DNA of 64,000 nucleotides, from NCBI RefSeq assembly GCF_000377565.1, contig NZ_KB898355.1:62001-126000 (forward strand), read 5' to 3'. This DNA comes from Rhizobium sp. 2MFCol3.1 (lineage in GTDB: Bacteria > Pseudomonadota > Alphaproteobacteria > Rhizobiales > Rhizobiaceae). Under the pieces are notes generated by a model, which saw nothing but the letters and a program-made list of their open reading frames with translations, was not told where the DNA came from and made no database searches. The position numbers were made by a program, and so were the translations under genes. Position 1 is the first letter of the stretch. Each line of letters begins with the position of its first letter. Below, piece after piece: positions 33,606 to 44,213 of the stretch.

Positions 33606-35554
33606 GAGGTCGGGCTGCCGAACCGATTCTGTGGCTGACGGGATTGTTTATCCTGTCGGTGCTCGCGGTGCTGGATCTGACATCCGGCAGCGTGAAGGTG
33701 GGCTGGAGCGATCTTGTTGCTTTCGTCGGCAGACCCACAACGTTGGCACAGGTCATCCTCGAAACGGTGCGCTTTCCCAGACTGGTGGCCGCCGTTCTTG
33801 TCGGCGCCGCGCTGGCGATGGCCGGCACGGTGATGCAGACGACATTGCGCAATCCGCTTGCCGCACCAGACATCGTGGCGGTGACAAGCGGCGCGCAGTT
33901 TGCGCTTGTTCTGGCGACGCTCGTCTTGCCCTTTTATGTTCCGCCGCTTGCCGCGACGATCGTCGGCGGTGCCCTTGGCGCCCTGATCTGCATAACGGTC
34001 GCCGGCGGCATCAGGACGACGCCGATTCACCTGGCGCTCGCGGGTGTCGCGGTCTCGCTCTGCTTCACGGCCCTGTCGTCTGCCATCATATTGGTCGAGG
34101 ACGATCGCGCCTCGGGGATGGTTCTCTGGTCCGCGGGTCTTCTCGACCAGACGGGCTGGTTGAAGATCGCCACGGCCAGTCCGGCGATCATTGGCGCAGC
34201 CGCGGCGCTGGCGCTCATGACGCGAACCCTCGATCTCTTTGCGCTCGGCGACAACGCAGCGAAGAGCCTTGGCCTGACGCGCGGCGTGACGGTTGGCGGC
34301 ATAGCCGCGTCGATCGTGCTGTCGGCCGCCGCCGTGACGTTGGCTGGACCCATCGGCTTCGTCGGTTTGGCGGTGCCCAACCTGCTGCGCACATTCGGTG
34401 TCGTGCGCCACGTACGTCTTCTTCCGCTTGCCGGGCTTTGGGGTGCGAACGCCGTGCTATCTGCCGATGTCATCGTTCAGCTCCTGTCGCGCAGCGGATC
34501 GATCATCCCGACCGGAGCGGCGATTGCCTGCATGGCCGCGCCGGCGATGTTCTTCGCCCTTCGCTTCGCTGCCACCAGGCAGGATGGCGTTGCGCGAACA
34601 GCGGCATCGTCCTGGCGTCTTTCGGCATTCCAGCTTGCGGCGCTGCTCATCGGCTTGTCGGTGCTGACGCTGCCGGCGGCATTGATCTTCGGGGGCGATG
34701 CGACGCCATCGCTGCAGGATGCGCTCGCCAACCTCGACATCCGCCTTCCGCGAATGATCATCGCATTGGGGGCCGGAGCGCTGCTCGCCGCGGCAGGCGT
34801 CGTTCTTCAGGCGGCGAGCCGCAATCCGCTTTGCGGACCGGAAACGCTGGGGATATCCCAGGGCGCCGGGCTTTTCAGCCTCGTCGCGCTTCTTGCTGGC
34901 CTCGAACCCGGCAGCCTGGGGTTTCAGTTGTCGGCCATATCGGGCGCCTTTACAGCGCTCGCCGCAATCCTGTTTTTCGGAACGCGGCCTTCACCGCAAA
35001 GGCTGATCCTTGCCGGCGTGGCGGTCGCGGCCACCTTCTCGGCGGCCAGCACCTTCATAGTCGTATCCGCACGCCTGCAAACCGCGCAGGCACTGTCGTG
35101 GATGGCCGGCTCCACTCACGGTCGCGGCAACGCCGACGTCCTCGCGATGCTCCCATGGCTCGCATGTCTTTGCATGATCGCATGGATGGCACGCCGCCAC
35201 CTCGACACGCTCTGCCTCGGCGACGATACCTCTCACTCGCTGGGCATGCCCACATCGACGGCGAGAATGATTGCAGCCACTCTCGCATGCTTCTGCACGG
35301 CGATCGCCGTTTCCGCCATCGGTCCCGTGGCCTTCATCGGGCTCCTCGCCCCGCACGCCGCCCGCTTCCTCGCCGGCGCGCGGCACGGCAGGCTTCTGCC
35401 GGTCTCAATGACGCTGGGAGCCTTCCTTCTGGCAGCCGCCGACGTGGTGGGAAGGACCATCCTTGCCCCAAACGAAATTCCGGCCGGTATCGTGACCGCC
35501 CTTCTCGGCGCGCCATTGTTCGTCCTTGTCTGGCGACGACGCCTGGCGGGCTGA
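33602..35554 (+). CDS. iron-siderophore ABC transporter permease, double-length (FhuB type)
   Basis: A 650-residue permease made of two FecCD domains in one chain, like FhuB. First half about 1-325 (RFPRLVAAVLVGAALAMAG, then PDIVAVTSGAQFA); second half about 340-650 (RLPRMIIALGAGALLAAAG, then PETLGISQGAGLFS). About 18-20 membrane segments. GTG start at 33602 overlaps the ATPase stop. The fused permease supports a ferrichrome/hydroxamate-type system. A long second open frame overlaps the whole gene but is a composition shadow. Confidence 0.92.
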   Translation: MRGRAAEPILWLTGLFILSVLAVLDLTSGSVKVGWSDLVAFVGRPTTLAQVILETVRFPRLVAAVLVGAALAMAGTVMQTTLRNPLAAPDIVAVTSGAQFALVLATLVLPFYVPPLAATIVGGALGALICITVAGGIRTTPIHLALAGVAVSLCFTALSSAIILVEDDRASGMVLWSAGLLDQTGWLKIATASPAIIGAAAALALMTRTLDLFALGDNAAKSLGLTRGVTVGGIAASIVLSAAAVTLAGPIGFVGLAVPNLLRTFGVVRHVRLLPLAGLWGANAVLSADVIVQLLSRSGSIIPTGAAIACMAAPAMFFALRFAATRQDGVARTAASSWRLSAFQLAALLIGLSVLTLPAALIFGGDATPSLQDALANLDIRLPRMIIALGAGALLAAAGVVLQAASRNPLCGPETLGISQGAGLFSLVALLAGLEPGSLGFQLSAISGAFTALAAILFFGTRPSPQRLILAGVAVAATFSAASTFIVVSARLQTAQALSWMAGSTHGRGNADVLAMLPWLACLCMIAWMARRHLDTLCLGDDTSHSLGMPTSTARMIAATLACFCTAIAVSAIGPVAFIGLLAPHAARFLAGARHGRLLPVSMTLGAFLLAAADVVGRTILAPNEIPAGIVTALLGAPLFVLVWRRRLAG

Positions 35555-35880
35555 GGGGGCGCGGATTTAAATGCTTCCGCGCGACATGCCGGCACTCAAT
35601 CGTTGCACAAGAGAAGCAGAACAAAAAATGTGCGTTCTCGAGGAGGCAAGTGAATGCCGTCACAATGCACTTCTACGAGTGCGCAGCACAGCAATGTCGA
35701 TTCTGTGTCATGCTATTTCGTCGCGTAGACTCGAGATTCCTGGAGCCGTCCGCCATGCGACACAACATACTACGACGGCAAGGAATGGCGTAAGACACAC
35801 TGCGCGCTTCGAGCGGGCCGTTATGCGTTTGGAGATTGATCGAAGATCGTCCGGTTAGCCTGCCCACATGGCCGATGCAG
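35555..35880. other. intergenic region with one possible very small ORF
   Basis: Between the permease end and the convergent GntR gene. AGGAGG at 35641-35646 is followed 7 bases later by ATG 35654, giving a 24-codon frame to the TAG ending at 35728 (starts MPSQCTSTSAQHS). An overlapping GTG frame at 35650 is also open for 47 codons. Neither resembles a family I know. No terminator of clear strength is seen. Confidence 0.3.
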
Positions 35881-36642
35881 TCAGCGGCTCCGCTTCAGGG
35901 CCTCGGTGATTTCCGCGCGCGCTACCCCGATCAGCGTTTCCATCGCGCGGCGCGCATCATCAGGATTGCGCATGCGGATTGCCTCGAGCACGTCCTGGTG
36001 CTTCTGGATCGCCTGCTCGTGCGATTGGCTGGCGCGGTTGGTCAGCCGGAAGCTGGCAAGCAGCGCCGCGCGGATCGCACTGGCGAATTGGCGGTAGACC
36101 CAGTTGCCGCTGGCGTTGATGATCGCCGTGTGGAATTCGAGGTCGGCGCGGCTCCATTCCTCGTTGTCGCGGGCGTTCGCATCGACCATGTCCTCGAAGG
36201 CCTGGGCGATCCGGGCGAGTTGCTTGGCGGTGGCTTTCGTCGCCGCATGGGCGGCGGCGGCTGGCTCAAGCAGCTGCCGTGCATCGATCAGCGAGGTGTA
36301 GAATGCCTCGTCCCCGCCGATCTCAAGCATCGCGTCGAGCACCAGCGGGTCGAGGTAGTTCCAGTTCTCTCGATGAAGCACGATCGTTCCGGCGCGGGTG
36401 CGCGATCGAACCATGCCGAGCGCGCCCAGATACTGCATGGATTCGCGCAGGCTCGTACGGCTGACGGCGAATTGCTCGGTCAGTTCTGCCTCATTGGGTA
36501 GCGTCGAACCTTCGGCGAACTCACCGGCCACGATCATGTGCACGAGACGCGACAGCAAGGACTCGCGAACGGTCCTCCTCCCACGGGAGGCGATCTCGAC
36601 GCCACCTTCTGTCAACTTCCTGTCCGTCCGCGCTATCGCCAC
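35881..36642 (-). CDS. GntR-family regulator with FCD domain (FadR subfamily)
   Basis: A 253-residue regulator. N-terminal winged helix-turn-helix (LPNEAELTEQFAVSRTSLRE, then GMVRSRTRAGT) and a C-terminal all-helical FCD domain with conserved Asp/His positions (DARQLLEPAAAAHA, DLEFHTAI, HQDVLEAI). The start codon is GTG at 36642 with GGAGG about 7 bases upstream. Divergent from the importer/galactonate operon at 36903. E. coli DgoR, regulator of galactonate catabolism, belongs to the same subfamily, so a galactonate-type effector is a reasonable guess. Confidence 0.9.
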   Translation of the reverse strand: MAIARTDRKLTEGGVEIASRGRRTVRESLLSRLVHMIVAGEFAEGSTLPNEAELTEQFAVSRTSLRESMQYLGALGMVRSRTRAGTIVLHRENWNYLDPLVLDAMLEIGGDEAFYTSLIDARQLLEPAAAAHAATKATAKQLARIAQAFEDMVDANARDNEEWSRADLEFHTAIINASGNWVYRQFASAIRAALLASFRLTNRASQSHEQAIQKHQDVLEAIRMRNPDDARRAMETLIGVARAEITEALKRSR

Positions 36643-36792
36643 GATGTGCCTCCGATTCCCTAGGTCTCAGCTTGCTGTCGGTCTCAAGCCAGTCAAGCGT
36701 GGGTGTCGAAAAATACGATTTATAGGCGCAGCTGTCCCCCGCTGAGAAATCTTTAGCACAGGATAGGCACATAAAAACACATCTTATAAAAA

Positions 36793-36836
36793 ATAAATCC
36801 TATTTATATTGACATTAGTAAGACCAGGAATATGGT
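36793..36836 (+). promoter_or_regulatory. promoter with palindromic operator candidate upstream of the galactonate/importer operon
   Basis: ATAAAT-CCT-ATTTAT (36793-36807) is a perfect 6-bp inverted repeat with a 3-base centre. Directly after it TTGACA (36809-36814) and TATGGT (36831-36836), 16 bases apart, look like -35 and -10 elements. The palindrome at the edge of the -35 box is well placed for repression by the divergent GntR/FCD regulator. Confidence 0.5.
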
Positions 36837-36902
36837 TGGTGCGGCTGGAGGAGCCGGGCGGGTCCGCGTTCCTGACACCATCAGATCTCAAGGGAGGGAG
36901 CG

Positions 36903-37883
36903 ATGAAGCTCATTACGCGCGCCACCATGCTGGCACTTGGAACATTCGCCGCGGCCGGGCTGTCGCCCGCTTTCGCACAGGACAAAGACCTCAAGGTCGG
37001 CGCGATCTACATGGACGCGCAGGGCTTCTACGCCGGCGTCCGCAAGGGCATCCAGACCGGTGCCAACGAAGCCGGCCGCAAGCTCGATGTCATCGAAACC
37101 AATGCCCAGGGCGATGCGAGCAAGGAATCGTCCTTCATCGATTCCCTCATCTCTTCCGGCGTTCAGGCAATCATCGTTTCCCCGGTTTCGGCCGACGGTT
37201 CCTCGCGTGCTATCCGTCGCGCCCATGACGCGGGGATTCCCGTCGTCTGCTACAATACGTGCCTGAACGATGCCGACATGAAGGAGTACATCTCCGCCTA
37301 CGCAGTCGGCGATCCCTATGATTTCGGCCACAAGCTCGGCGAAGCCGCCGCAGACTACTTTATCGCCGAGAAGAAGGATGCACCAAAGATCGCGGTTCTG
37401 AACTGCGAATTCGTGGAAGTCTGCGTGACGCGCCGCAAGGGCTTCGAGGAAGCGCTGAAGGCCAAGGTGCCGGGTGCGCAGATCGTCGCCAACCAGGAAG
37501 GCGCGATTCTCGACAAGGCGGTTTCGGTCGCCAGCACCATGCTGTCGTCGAACCCTGATATCGATGCGTTCTTCGGCGAAGCCGGCGGCGCGACCCTTGG
37601 TGCGGCGCGTGCCGTCAAGAGCCAGGGCAAGACCGGTCAGGTCGTGGTCTTCGGCGGCGACATGACGACCGAGATCGCCCAGGAACTCTCCGACTTCACG
37701 GTCATCAAGGCCGTCGTCGACATCTCGGGCCAGGGCCTCGGCAAGCTGGCGCTCGCCCAGGCGATCAAGTCCGTCGATGGCCAGGCGCCAGCCGACATCA
37801 AGGTTCCCTACGACATCGACGTTTACAAGTCTTCCGAAGACGGCAAGGCTTGGCTGAAGGCCCACGCCGACGGTATTCCGTGA
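36903..37883 (+). CDS. ribose-type sugar ABC transporter substrate-binding protein
   Basis: A 326-residue periplasmic binding protein. Signal peptide MKLITRATMLALGTFAAAGL ending AFA/QDKDLKVG near residue 25; Peripla_BP_4 fold with QGDASKESSFIDSLISSGVQ and the sugar-site region FGGDMTTEIAQEL. GGGAGG lies 6 bases upstream of the ATG. First gene of the operon with aldose epimerase and galactonate dehydratase, so D-galactose, a galactoside product or galactonate is the likely ligand (inference). Confidence 0.9.
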   Translation: MKLITRATMLALGTFAAAGLSPAFAQDKDLKVGAIYMDAQGFYAGVRKGIQTGANEAGRKLDVIETNAQGDASKESSFIDSLISSGVQAIIVSPVSADGSSRAIRRAHDAGIPVVCYNTCLNDADMKEYISAYAVGDPYDFGHKLGEAAADYFIAEKKDAPKIAVLNCEFVEVCVTRRKGFEEALKAKVPGAQIVANQEGAILDKAVSVASTMLSSNPDIDAFFGEAGGATLGAARAVKSQGKTGQVVVFGGDMTTEIAQELSDFTVIKAVVDISGQGLGKLALAQAIKSVDGQAPADIKVPYDIDVYKSSEDGKAWLKAHADGIP

Positions 37884-37914
37884 GGCCCAGGGCCTGAGTT
37901 TCACGACAATCGAG

Positions 37915-37934
37915 GCCGCCAGGCGACTGGCGGC
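37915..37934 (+). other. intra-operon stem-loop after binding-protein gene
   Basis: GCCGCCAG / CTGGCGGC, perfect 8-bp stem closed by a GCGA loop (GNRA type), 31 bases after the binding-protein stop and just before the ATPase ribosome site. Confidence 0.5.
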
Positions 37935-37957
37935 ATCTTTCATCGGTGGAAAGTTTC

Positions 37958-39484
37958 ATGACACAGACATCACTTGCGCCCAACCTCGCTCACCGCCCGA
38001 TCGCATCCATCAAGGGGTGCACGCGCTGCTATCCCGGCGTGCTCGCGCTTGACAACGCGACATTTCAGGTTGCCGGCGGAGAGGTGAGGGCGCTGCTCGG
38101 CAAGAACGGCGCGGGCAAGTCGACGCTGATCCGGATGCTGACCGGCGCGGAAATTCCAGATAGCGGCACCGTCGAGGTCGATGGCGAGGAGCTGCGCCAC
38201 AGCGGCTCCGGGCGCGCTCAGGACGCTTTCGACAAGGGCGTTCGCGTCGTCTACCAGGAGCTTAGCCTGGTTCCAGGCATGACGCTCGCCGAAAACCTGT
38301 TTCTCGGGCGCTGGCCGCGAAAGGGTGGCGTCATCCAGTATGCCGAGATGGAGGCGGAGGCTTCCGAGGCGATGGGCCGGCTCGGTCTCGACCGCGCGCC
38401 CAACACGCTGGTGGCAAGCCTGAGCCCCGCCGAACGGCAGCTGCTGGAGATCGCCCGCGTTCTCCTCGGAAAGCCGAAGCTCGTCATTCTCGACGAGCCG
38501 ACGAGCTCGCTGGCCGCAGCCGAGGCCGAGAAGGTCATGGCCGCCGTGACGCGCATCGCGTCCGAAGGCATCGCCGTCATCTATGTCAGCCACCGCATGA
38601 ACGAAATCCGCCAGATCGCGCATTCAGCCACCGTCATGCGCGACGGGCGCATCATCGACACTGTTGACGTGAAGGGCGCCGATACGCGCGAGATCGTCCG
38701 GCTCATGCTGGGTTCGGAAGGGTCGCAGGCAGCGGCGCTGGAAAACAGAAGCCAGGAAAAGACAGTGCTCGAGGTTCGCAACCTCGCGCTGGCGCCGAAG
38801 CTGAGTTCGGTCTCGTTCCATTTGAAGGCGGGCGAGGTTCTTGGCATCGCCGGGTTGCTGGGCGTCGGCCGGACTGAGTTGCTGCAGGCGATCATGGGTG
38901 TACGGCGCCAGGATCAGGGCGATGTGCTTGTCGACGGCAAGTCAGTCCGGCCTGGCCACTACAAGCGCATGCTGTCGCGCGGCTTCGGCTACACACCGGA
39001 GAGCCGCAAGGAAGAAGGGATCGTTCCGCTTCTCGGCGTCGACGAAAACACGCTGGCGACGAATTTTTCCGGCGTCAGCAAGAGCGGTGTTCTCTCTGCA
39101 AAAATGATGGCCGAGGCGACGCGCAAGGTCATCGAACGTCTACACGTCAAGACCGCCCGCACCGACACGCCGATCGGCACGCTGTCCGGTGGTAACCAGC
39201 AGAAGGTCGTCATCGGCCGCTGGGTCTATGCCGACAGCCGCGTTCTCCTGCTCGACGAGCCGACAAGGGGCGTCGATGTCGAAGCCAAGGCGCAGATCTA
39301 TGCCATCATCCGCCAGCTGGCGGCCGAAGGGCGCAGCGTCATCTTCGTCTCCAGCGAGATCGAGGAACTGCCGCTCGTCTGCGACCGCGTACTGGTCTTG
39401 CGCGACGGAACGCTCTGCGAAGAATTCAAATCACCAAACATCGATCAGGATGCCTTGATGGCCGCCTGCATCGCCGGACATTGA
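37958..39484 (+). CDS. ribose-type sugar ABC transporter ATP-binding protein (RbsA type)
   Basis: A 508-residue tandem ATPase. N-half: Walker A GKNGAGKSTLIRM, signature position LSPAERQLLEIARVL, Walker B LVILDEPTSSLAA. C-half: degenerate Walker A GLLGVGRTELLQ, signature LSGGNQQKVVIGRWV, Walker B VLLLDEPTRGVDVE. Start at ATG 37958 after GGTGGAAAG; a GTG twelve bases upstream is inside the ribosome site. Pairs with the permease at 39496. Confidence 0.92.
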   Translation: MTQTSLAPNLAHRPIASIKGCTRCYPGVLALDNATFQVAGGEVRALLGKNGAGKSTLIRMLTGAEIPDSGTVEVDGEELRHSGSGRAQDAFDKGVRVVYQELSLVPGMTLAENLFLGRWPRKGGVIQYAEMEAEASEAMGRLGLDRAPNTLVASLSPAERQLLEIARVLLGKPKLVILDEPTSSLAAAEAEKVMAAVTRIASEGIAVIYVSHRMNEIRQIAHSATVMRDGRIIDTVDVKGADTREIVRLMLGSEGSQAAALENRSQEKTVLEVRNLALAPKLSSVSFHLKAGEVLGIAGLLGVGRTELLQAIMGVRRQDQGDVLVDGKSVRPGHYKRMLSRGFGYTPESRKEEGIVPLLGVDENTLATNFSGVSKSGVLSAKMMAEATRKVIERLHVKTARTDTPIGTLSGGNQQKVVIGRWVYADSRVLLLDEPTRGVDVEAKAQIYAIIRQLAAEGRSVIFVSSEIEELPLVCDRVLVLRDGTLCEEFKSPNIDQDALMAACIAGH

Positions 39485-39495
39485 GGAGAGACGCG

Positions 39496-40497
39496 ATGTC
39501 ACTCGACCAGGCTGCAACGTCAGCATCATCAAGCAAGAAGTCGGGCTTCAGCTTTTCCCAGCACATGAACGAGCTGAGCCTCTTCGTCGCCATCGTCGTT
39601 CTCTATGTGGTCTTCACATCGACGGCCAACGGCTTCCTTTCCTTCAACAACCAGATCAACATCCTGCGCGACGCCGCCACGATCGGCATCGCGGCCTGGG
39701 CAGCGACCCTGATCATCATCGCCGGCGAGATCGACGTCAGCGTCGGGCCGATGGTGGCGTTCATCTCGGTGGTTCTGGCCTTCCTGCTGCAATGGGGCGT
39801 GCCGACACCGGTAGCCTTCGCGCTGTCGATTGTCATCAGCGCGCTGCTCGGCTCGATCGCCGGCGCCCTGCGCGCGTATTTCGACGTTCCCTCCTTCGTC
39901 GCGACGCTTGGTCTCTGGAGCGCGCTTCGCGGAACGGCGCTATTCGTCACCGACGCGCTTCCTGTCTCTATCGGCCGCAACGACACGCTCGACGCGCTTG
40001 ATCGCTCCGTGCTCGGCATTCCGCCAGCAGCGATCATCATGCTGGTCTTCTTCGCGATCTTCGCTTTCGTCAGCCGCAAGACCGCGTTCGGACGCTCGGT
40101 CTTTGCTATCGGCGGCAACGCGCACGCCGCCTTCTTGAGCGGCATCAGCGTTTCGAAGATCCGCGTGGCGCTGTTCGCGATCGCCGGCGCCATGGCCGCC
40201 ATCTCCGGCATCCTGCTCGTCTCCCGTCTTGGCTCGGGCAATGCGACGGCGGCGAACGGGCTTGAGTTCGACGTCATCGCGGCTGTGGTCGTCGGCGGCA
40301 CGTCGCTCTCCGGCGGACGCGGCTCCATGCTTGGAACGCTGCTCGGTGTCCTCGTCATCACGCTCATCGGCAACGGCCTTGTCTTGCTCGGCATCAATCC
40401 GTTCTTCCAGCAGGTCGTGCGCGGTCTCATCATCGTCATCGCCGTGCTCGCCAACATCCAGGCGATCAAGCGCAGCATGTCGCGCAACAAGGGCTGA
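39496..40497 (+). CDS. ribose-type sugar ABC transporter permease (RbsC type)
   Basis: A 333-residue permease of the BPD_transp_2 family, 8-10 membrane segments, after a polar 25-residue N-terminus. Family motifs: LIIIAGEIDVSVGPMV and AVVVGGTSLSGGRGSMLGT. GAGGAGAG precedes ATG 39496. Only 4 bases separate its stop from the aldose epimerase start. Confidence 0.9.
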   Translation: MSLDQAATSASSSKKSGFSFSQHMNELSLFVAIVVLYVVFTSTANGFLSFNNQINILRDAATIGIAAWAATLIIIAGEIDVSVGPMVAFISVVLAFLLQWGVPTPVAFALSIVISALLGSIAGALRAYFDVPSFVATLGLWSALRGTALFVTDALPVSIGRNDTLDALDRSVLGIPPAAIIMLVFFAIFAFVSRKTAFGRSVFAIGGNAHAAFLSGISVSKIRVALFAIAGAMAAISGILLVSRLGSGNATAANGLEFDVIAAVVVGGTSLSGGRGSMLGTLLGVLVITLIGNGLVLLGINPFFQQVVRGLIIVIAVLANIQAIKRSMSRNKG

Positions 40498-40501
40498 TGC
40501 G

Positions 40502-41392
40502 ATGACCGTGCTCGATCTGAAATCCGGATCGCTTTCGCTTCGCGTCTCGTCCAAGGGAGGTCTGGTCCTGGGCTTCTGGAAGGAGACGCGGAGCGAAAGC
40601 GTGCCCCTGCTGCGCCCGGCGCCATCGGTGGAGGCGGATGCACTCTCGTCCGCCTGCTACCCGCTCGTCCCCTTCGGCAACCGCGTCCGCGACAACAGCT
40701 TCGTCTTCGACGGTGCTGAGTATCGGTTCGAGCCGAATACCGACTGGGACAAGCATTATCTCCACGGCGAAGGCTGGCAGTCCGATTGGACGATCGACCG
40801 GCAGGCCGATGACATGGTCGAGATGAGCTTTGCTCATCGCGGCGGCAACACGCCTTATGTCTACCGGGCGAGCCAACGCTTCGCGCTCGACGCATCTGGC
40901 CTTACGATGACGCTGACGGTAGAAAATCGCGGCGACAAGGCGATGCCCTTCGGCCTCGGCTGGCATCCCTATTTCCCGATGACGCTGCGGACGACGTTGC
41001 AAGCGCGGTCGCAGACATTCTGGACCGAGGTCGAGGGCTGGTTGCCGGGCGAGCGGACGGATATTCCAGCCGATCTCGACTTCAGCCAACCGGCGGGGCT
41101 GCCGCATCGCTGGGTCAACAACGGCTTTGAAGGCTGGGACGGTAAGGCAACAATCGCCTGGCCCAAGCGGCGGACCGCGTTGACGCTTGAGGCGGATCCC
41201 ATCTTCAAGCATGCCTTCGTCTTCGTGTCCGACACCGGTTTCGACCCGAGCTTCAAGCGCGATTATTTTTGCTTCGAGCCGATGACGCACCTGGCGGATG
41301 GCCATCACCTCGCCGATCTCGGTGATCTGAAGGTGCTGGCGCCGAATGAAAGCCTCTCGGGCAGCGTTCGGCTGCGCCCTGAGGCCATCTAA
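40502..41392 (+). CDS. aldose 1-epimerase family protein
   Basis: A 296-residue galactose-mutarotase-like beta-sandwich protein. Visible family features: NRVRDNSFVFDG near residue 60, the substrate-site His in HYLHGEG near residue 83, GLGWHPYFP near residue 157 and the late catalytic-Glu region FCFEPMTHLADG near residue 260. Catalyses interconversion of alpha and beta anomers of an aldose, here most likely the sugar brought in by the upstream importer before oxidation. Start at 40502; the frame is open far upstream but that part belongs to another frame of the permease gene. Confidence 0.88.
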   Translation: MTVLDLKSGSLSLRVSSKGGLVLGFWKETRSESVPLLRPAPSVEADALSSACYPLVPFGNRVRDNSFVFDGAEYRFEPNTDWDKHYLHGEGWQSDWTIDRQADDMVEMSFAHRGGNTPYVYRASQRFALDASGLTMTLTVENRGDKAMPFGLGWHPYFPMTLRTTLQARSQTFWTEVEGWLPGERTDIPADLDFSQPAGLPHRWVNNGFEGWDGKATIAWPKRRTALTLEADPIFKHAFVFVSDTGFDPSFKRDYFCFEPMTHLADGHHLADLGDLKVLAPNESLSGSVRLRPEAI

Positions 41393-41415
41393 GAATACTA
41401 GACCGGAGTTGGTGA

Positions 41416-43041
41416 ATGTCCGCGAAAGACCGTTACGACTACATCATTATTGGCGGCGGAAGCTCCGCCTGCGTGGTCGCGGCCAAACTGGTGCGAGAGG
41501 GCAAGGCGAAGGTTCTGATGCTTGAGCGGGGGCCGGCGAAGGCGAACCCGATCATGCATTTTCCTGCCGGCTACATGAAGTTCCTCGCCAAGGACACCTA
41601 CCTCGCTATGCACCAGACGAAGCCGCAGCCGCAGCTCGACGGGCGCGGCCCGATCGTGCCGCAGGGCAAGGTTCTGGGTGGCGGCAGCACCGTCAATGCC
41701 ATGGTCTACATGCGCGGTCAGGCGGCGGATTTCGATCTGTGGAACGAGCTGTCGACGCCTGAAGGATCGAACGACGATGCATGGTCCTATCGGGACCTGT
41801 TGCCCTACTTCAAGGCGCAGGAGGACAACGATCATCTCGCTGGCGAGTTTCACGGCGTCGGCGGCCCGCTGAAGATTTCGCATCTTGGCCATACCAGCCC
41901 GATGACGCGGACTTATGTGAAGACGCTGCAGGGCATGGGCATTCCCTACAACCCGGATTTCAACGGCGCCCAGCAGTTCGGTGTCGGCTTCATGCAGCAC
42001 ACGATCGACTGGAAAACGCGCAAGCGTTCGAGCGCCGTCGATGCCTTCCTGGCGCCTGTGATGAGCGATCAGCTTTTGACGATCGAGACGGGCGCCACCG
42101 TCACCTCGCTTGATATGGACGGCGACCGTGTCACCGGCGTGCGCTATATGCAGAACGGCACGCCGAAGCACGCCGAAGCCGGAAACGAGGTCATCCTGGC
42201 GGCCGGCGCCTACCAGACGCCCAAGCTGATGATGCTCTCAGGCATCGGCCCCGAAGACGAGCTGAAACGTCACGGCATTAAGACGACCGTAGCGCTGTCA
42301 GGCGTCGGCAAGAACCTTCAGGACCACTATGAGTGCCCTGTCGTCGCGACCACCAAGGGATCGTTCGGCTATTACGGCCAGGATCGCGGCTGGCCGATGA
42401 TAAAGGCCGGGTTGCAATATCTGATGTTCAAGTCCGGCCCTGTGTCGACGACGGGCGTCGAGACCTGCGCGTTCTACGATCCCGACGGCAACAACGAGCG
42501 GCCGACCATCCAGATGTTCTGCGTGCCGACGGTCTATCTCGATCGCGATGTGATGGGCACCGATCCGGGCGACGGGGTGACGATCAACTCGCTGCTGCTA
42601 CGGCCCAAGGCGCGCGGTTCCGTTACGCTGGCCTCGAGCGACCCGTTCGCCAACCCAATCGTCGATACGCAGATTTTCGCGCATCCCGATGATCTGAGGC
42701 TGACGATGGCGAGCTTTCGTTTTGCCCGCACGGTGCTCGATGCCTCCCCGTTGAAGGAACTGATCGACAAGGAAATCTTTCCCGGCCCCGACGTTACCAG
42801 CGACGAGGCCATCGCTGCCCATTGCAAGCGTACCGTCAAGACCGGCTACCATCCTGTCGGAACCTGCAAGATGGGGGCGGACAGCGATCCGGAAGCCGTG
42901 CTCGACACGCAATTGCGAGTTCGCGGCACTCGCGGCCTGCGCGTCGTCGATGCTTCTCTGATGCCTGCCATCGTCAGCGGCAACACCAACGCGGCGGTTC
43001 TCGCCGCCGCTGGAAAAGCCGCCGACCTCATTCTCAGCTAA
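41416..43041 (+). CDS. GMC-family FAD-dependent oxidoreductase (choline/alcohol dehydrogenase-like)
   Basis: A 541-residue flavoprotein. N-terminal FAD motif [17 protein letters not shown] followed by LERG; second signature [18 protein letters not shown] near residue 90; the active-site His region is [13 protein letters not shown] and the C-terminal [16 protein letters not shown] completes the FAD fold. The family oxidises alcohols, aldose sugars or polyols with FAD. Lying between an aldose epimerase and galactonate dehydratase, it may oxidise a sugar at C1 or a polyol feeding the same pathway; substrate unknown. Confidence 0.9.
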   Translation: MSAKDRYDYIIIGGGSSACVVAAKLVREGKAKVLMLERGPAKANPIMHFPAGYMKFLAKDTYLAMHQTKPQPQLDGRGPIVPQGKVLGGGSTVNAMVYMRGQAADFDLWNELSTPEGSNDDAWSYRDLLPYFKAQEDNDHLAGEFHGVGGPLKISHLGHTSPMTRTYVKTLQGMGIPYNPDFNGAQQFGVGFMQHTIDWKTRKRSSAVDAFLAPVMSDQLLTIETGATVTSLDMDGDRVTGVRYMQNGTPKHAEAGNEVILAAGAYQTPKLMMLSGIGPEDELKRHGIKTTVALSGVGKNLQDHYECPVVATTKGSFGYYGQDRGWPMIKAGLQYLMFKSGPVSTTGVETCAFYDPDGNNERPTIQMFCVPTVYLDRDVMGTDPGDGVTINSLLLRPKARGSVTLASSDPFANPIVDTQIFAHPDDLRLTMASFRFARTVLDASPLKELIDKEIFPGPDVTSDEAIAAHCKRTVKTGYHPVGTCKMGADSDPEAVLDTQLRVRGTRGLRVVDASLMPAIVSGNTNAAVLAAAGKAADLILS

Positions 43042-43054
43042 CGCGAGTAAGACC

Positions 43055-44203
<1,149 letters not shown>

Positions 44204-44213
44204 GGTATCAGTC

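Noticed and set aside
33496..35793. Plus-strand open frame of 765 codons overlapping the siderophore permease
   Set aside because: The FecCD permease in another frame is certain; this frame has Arg/Gly/His-rich noise.
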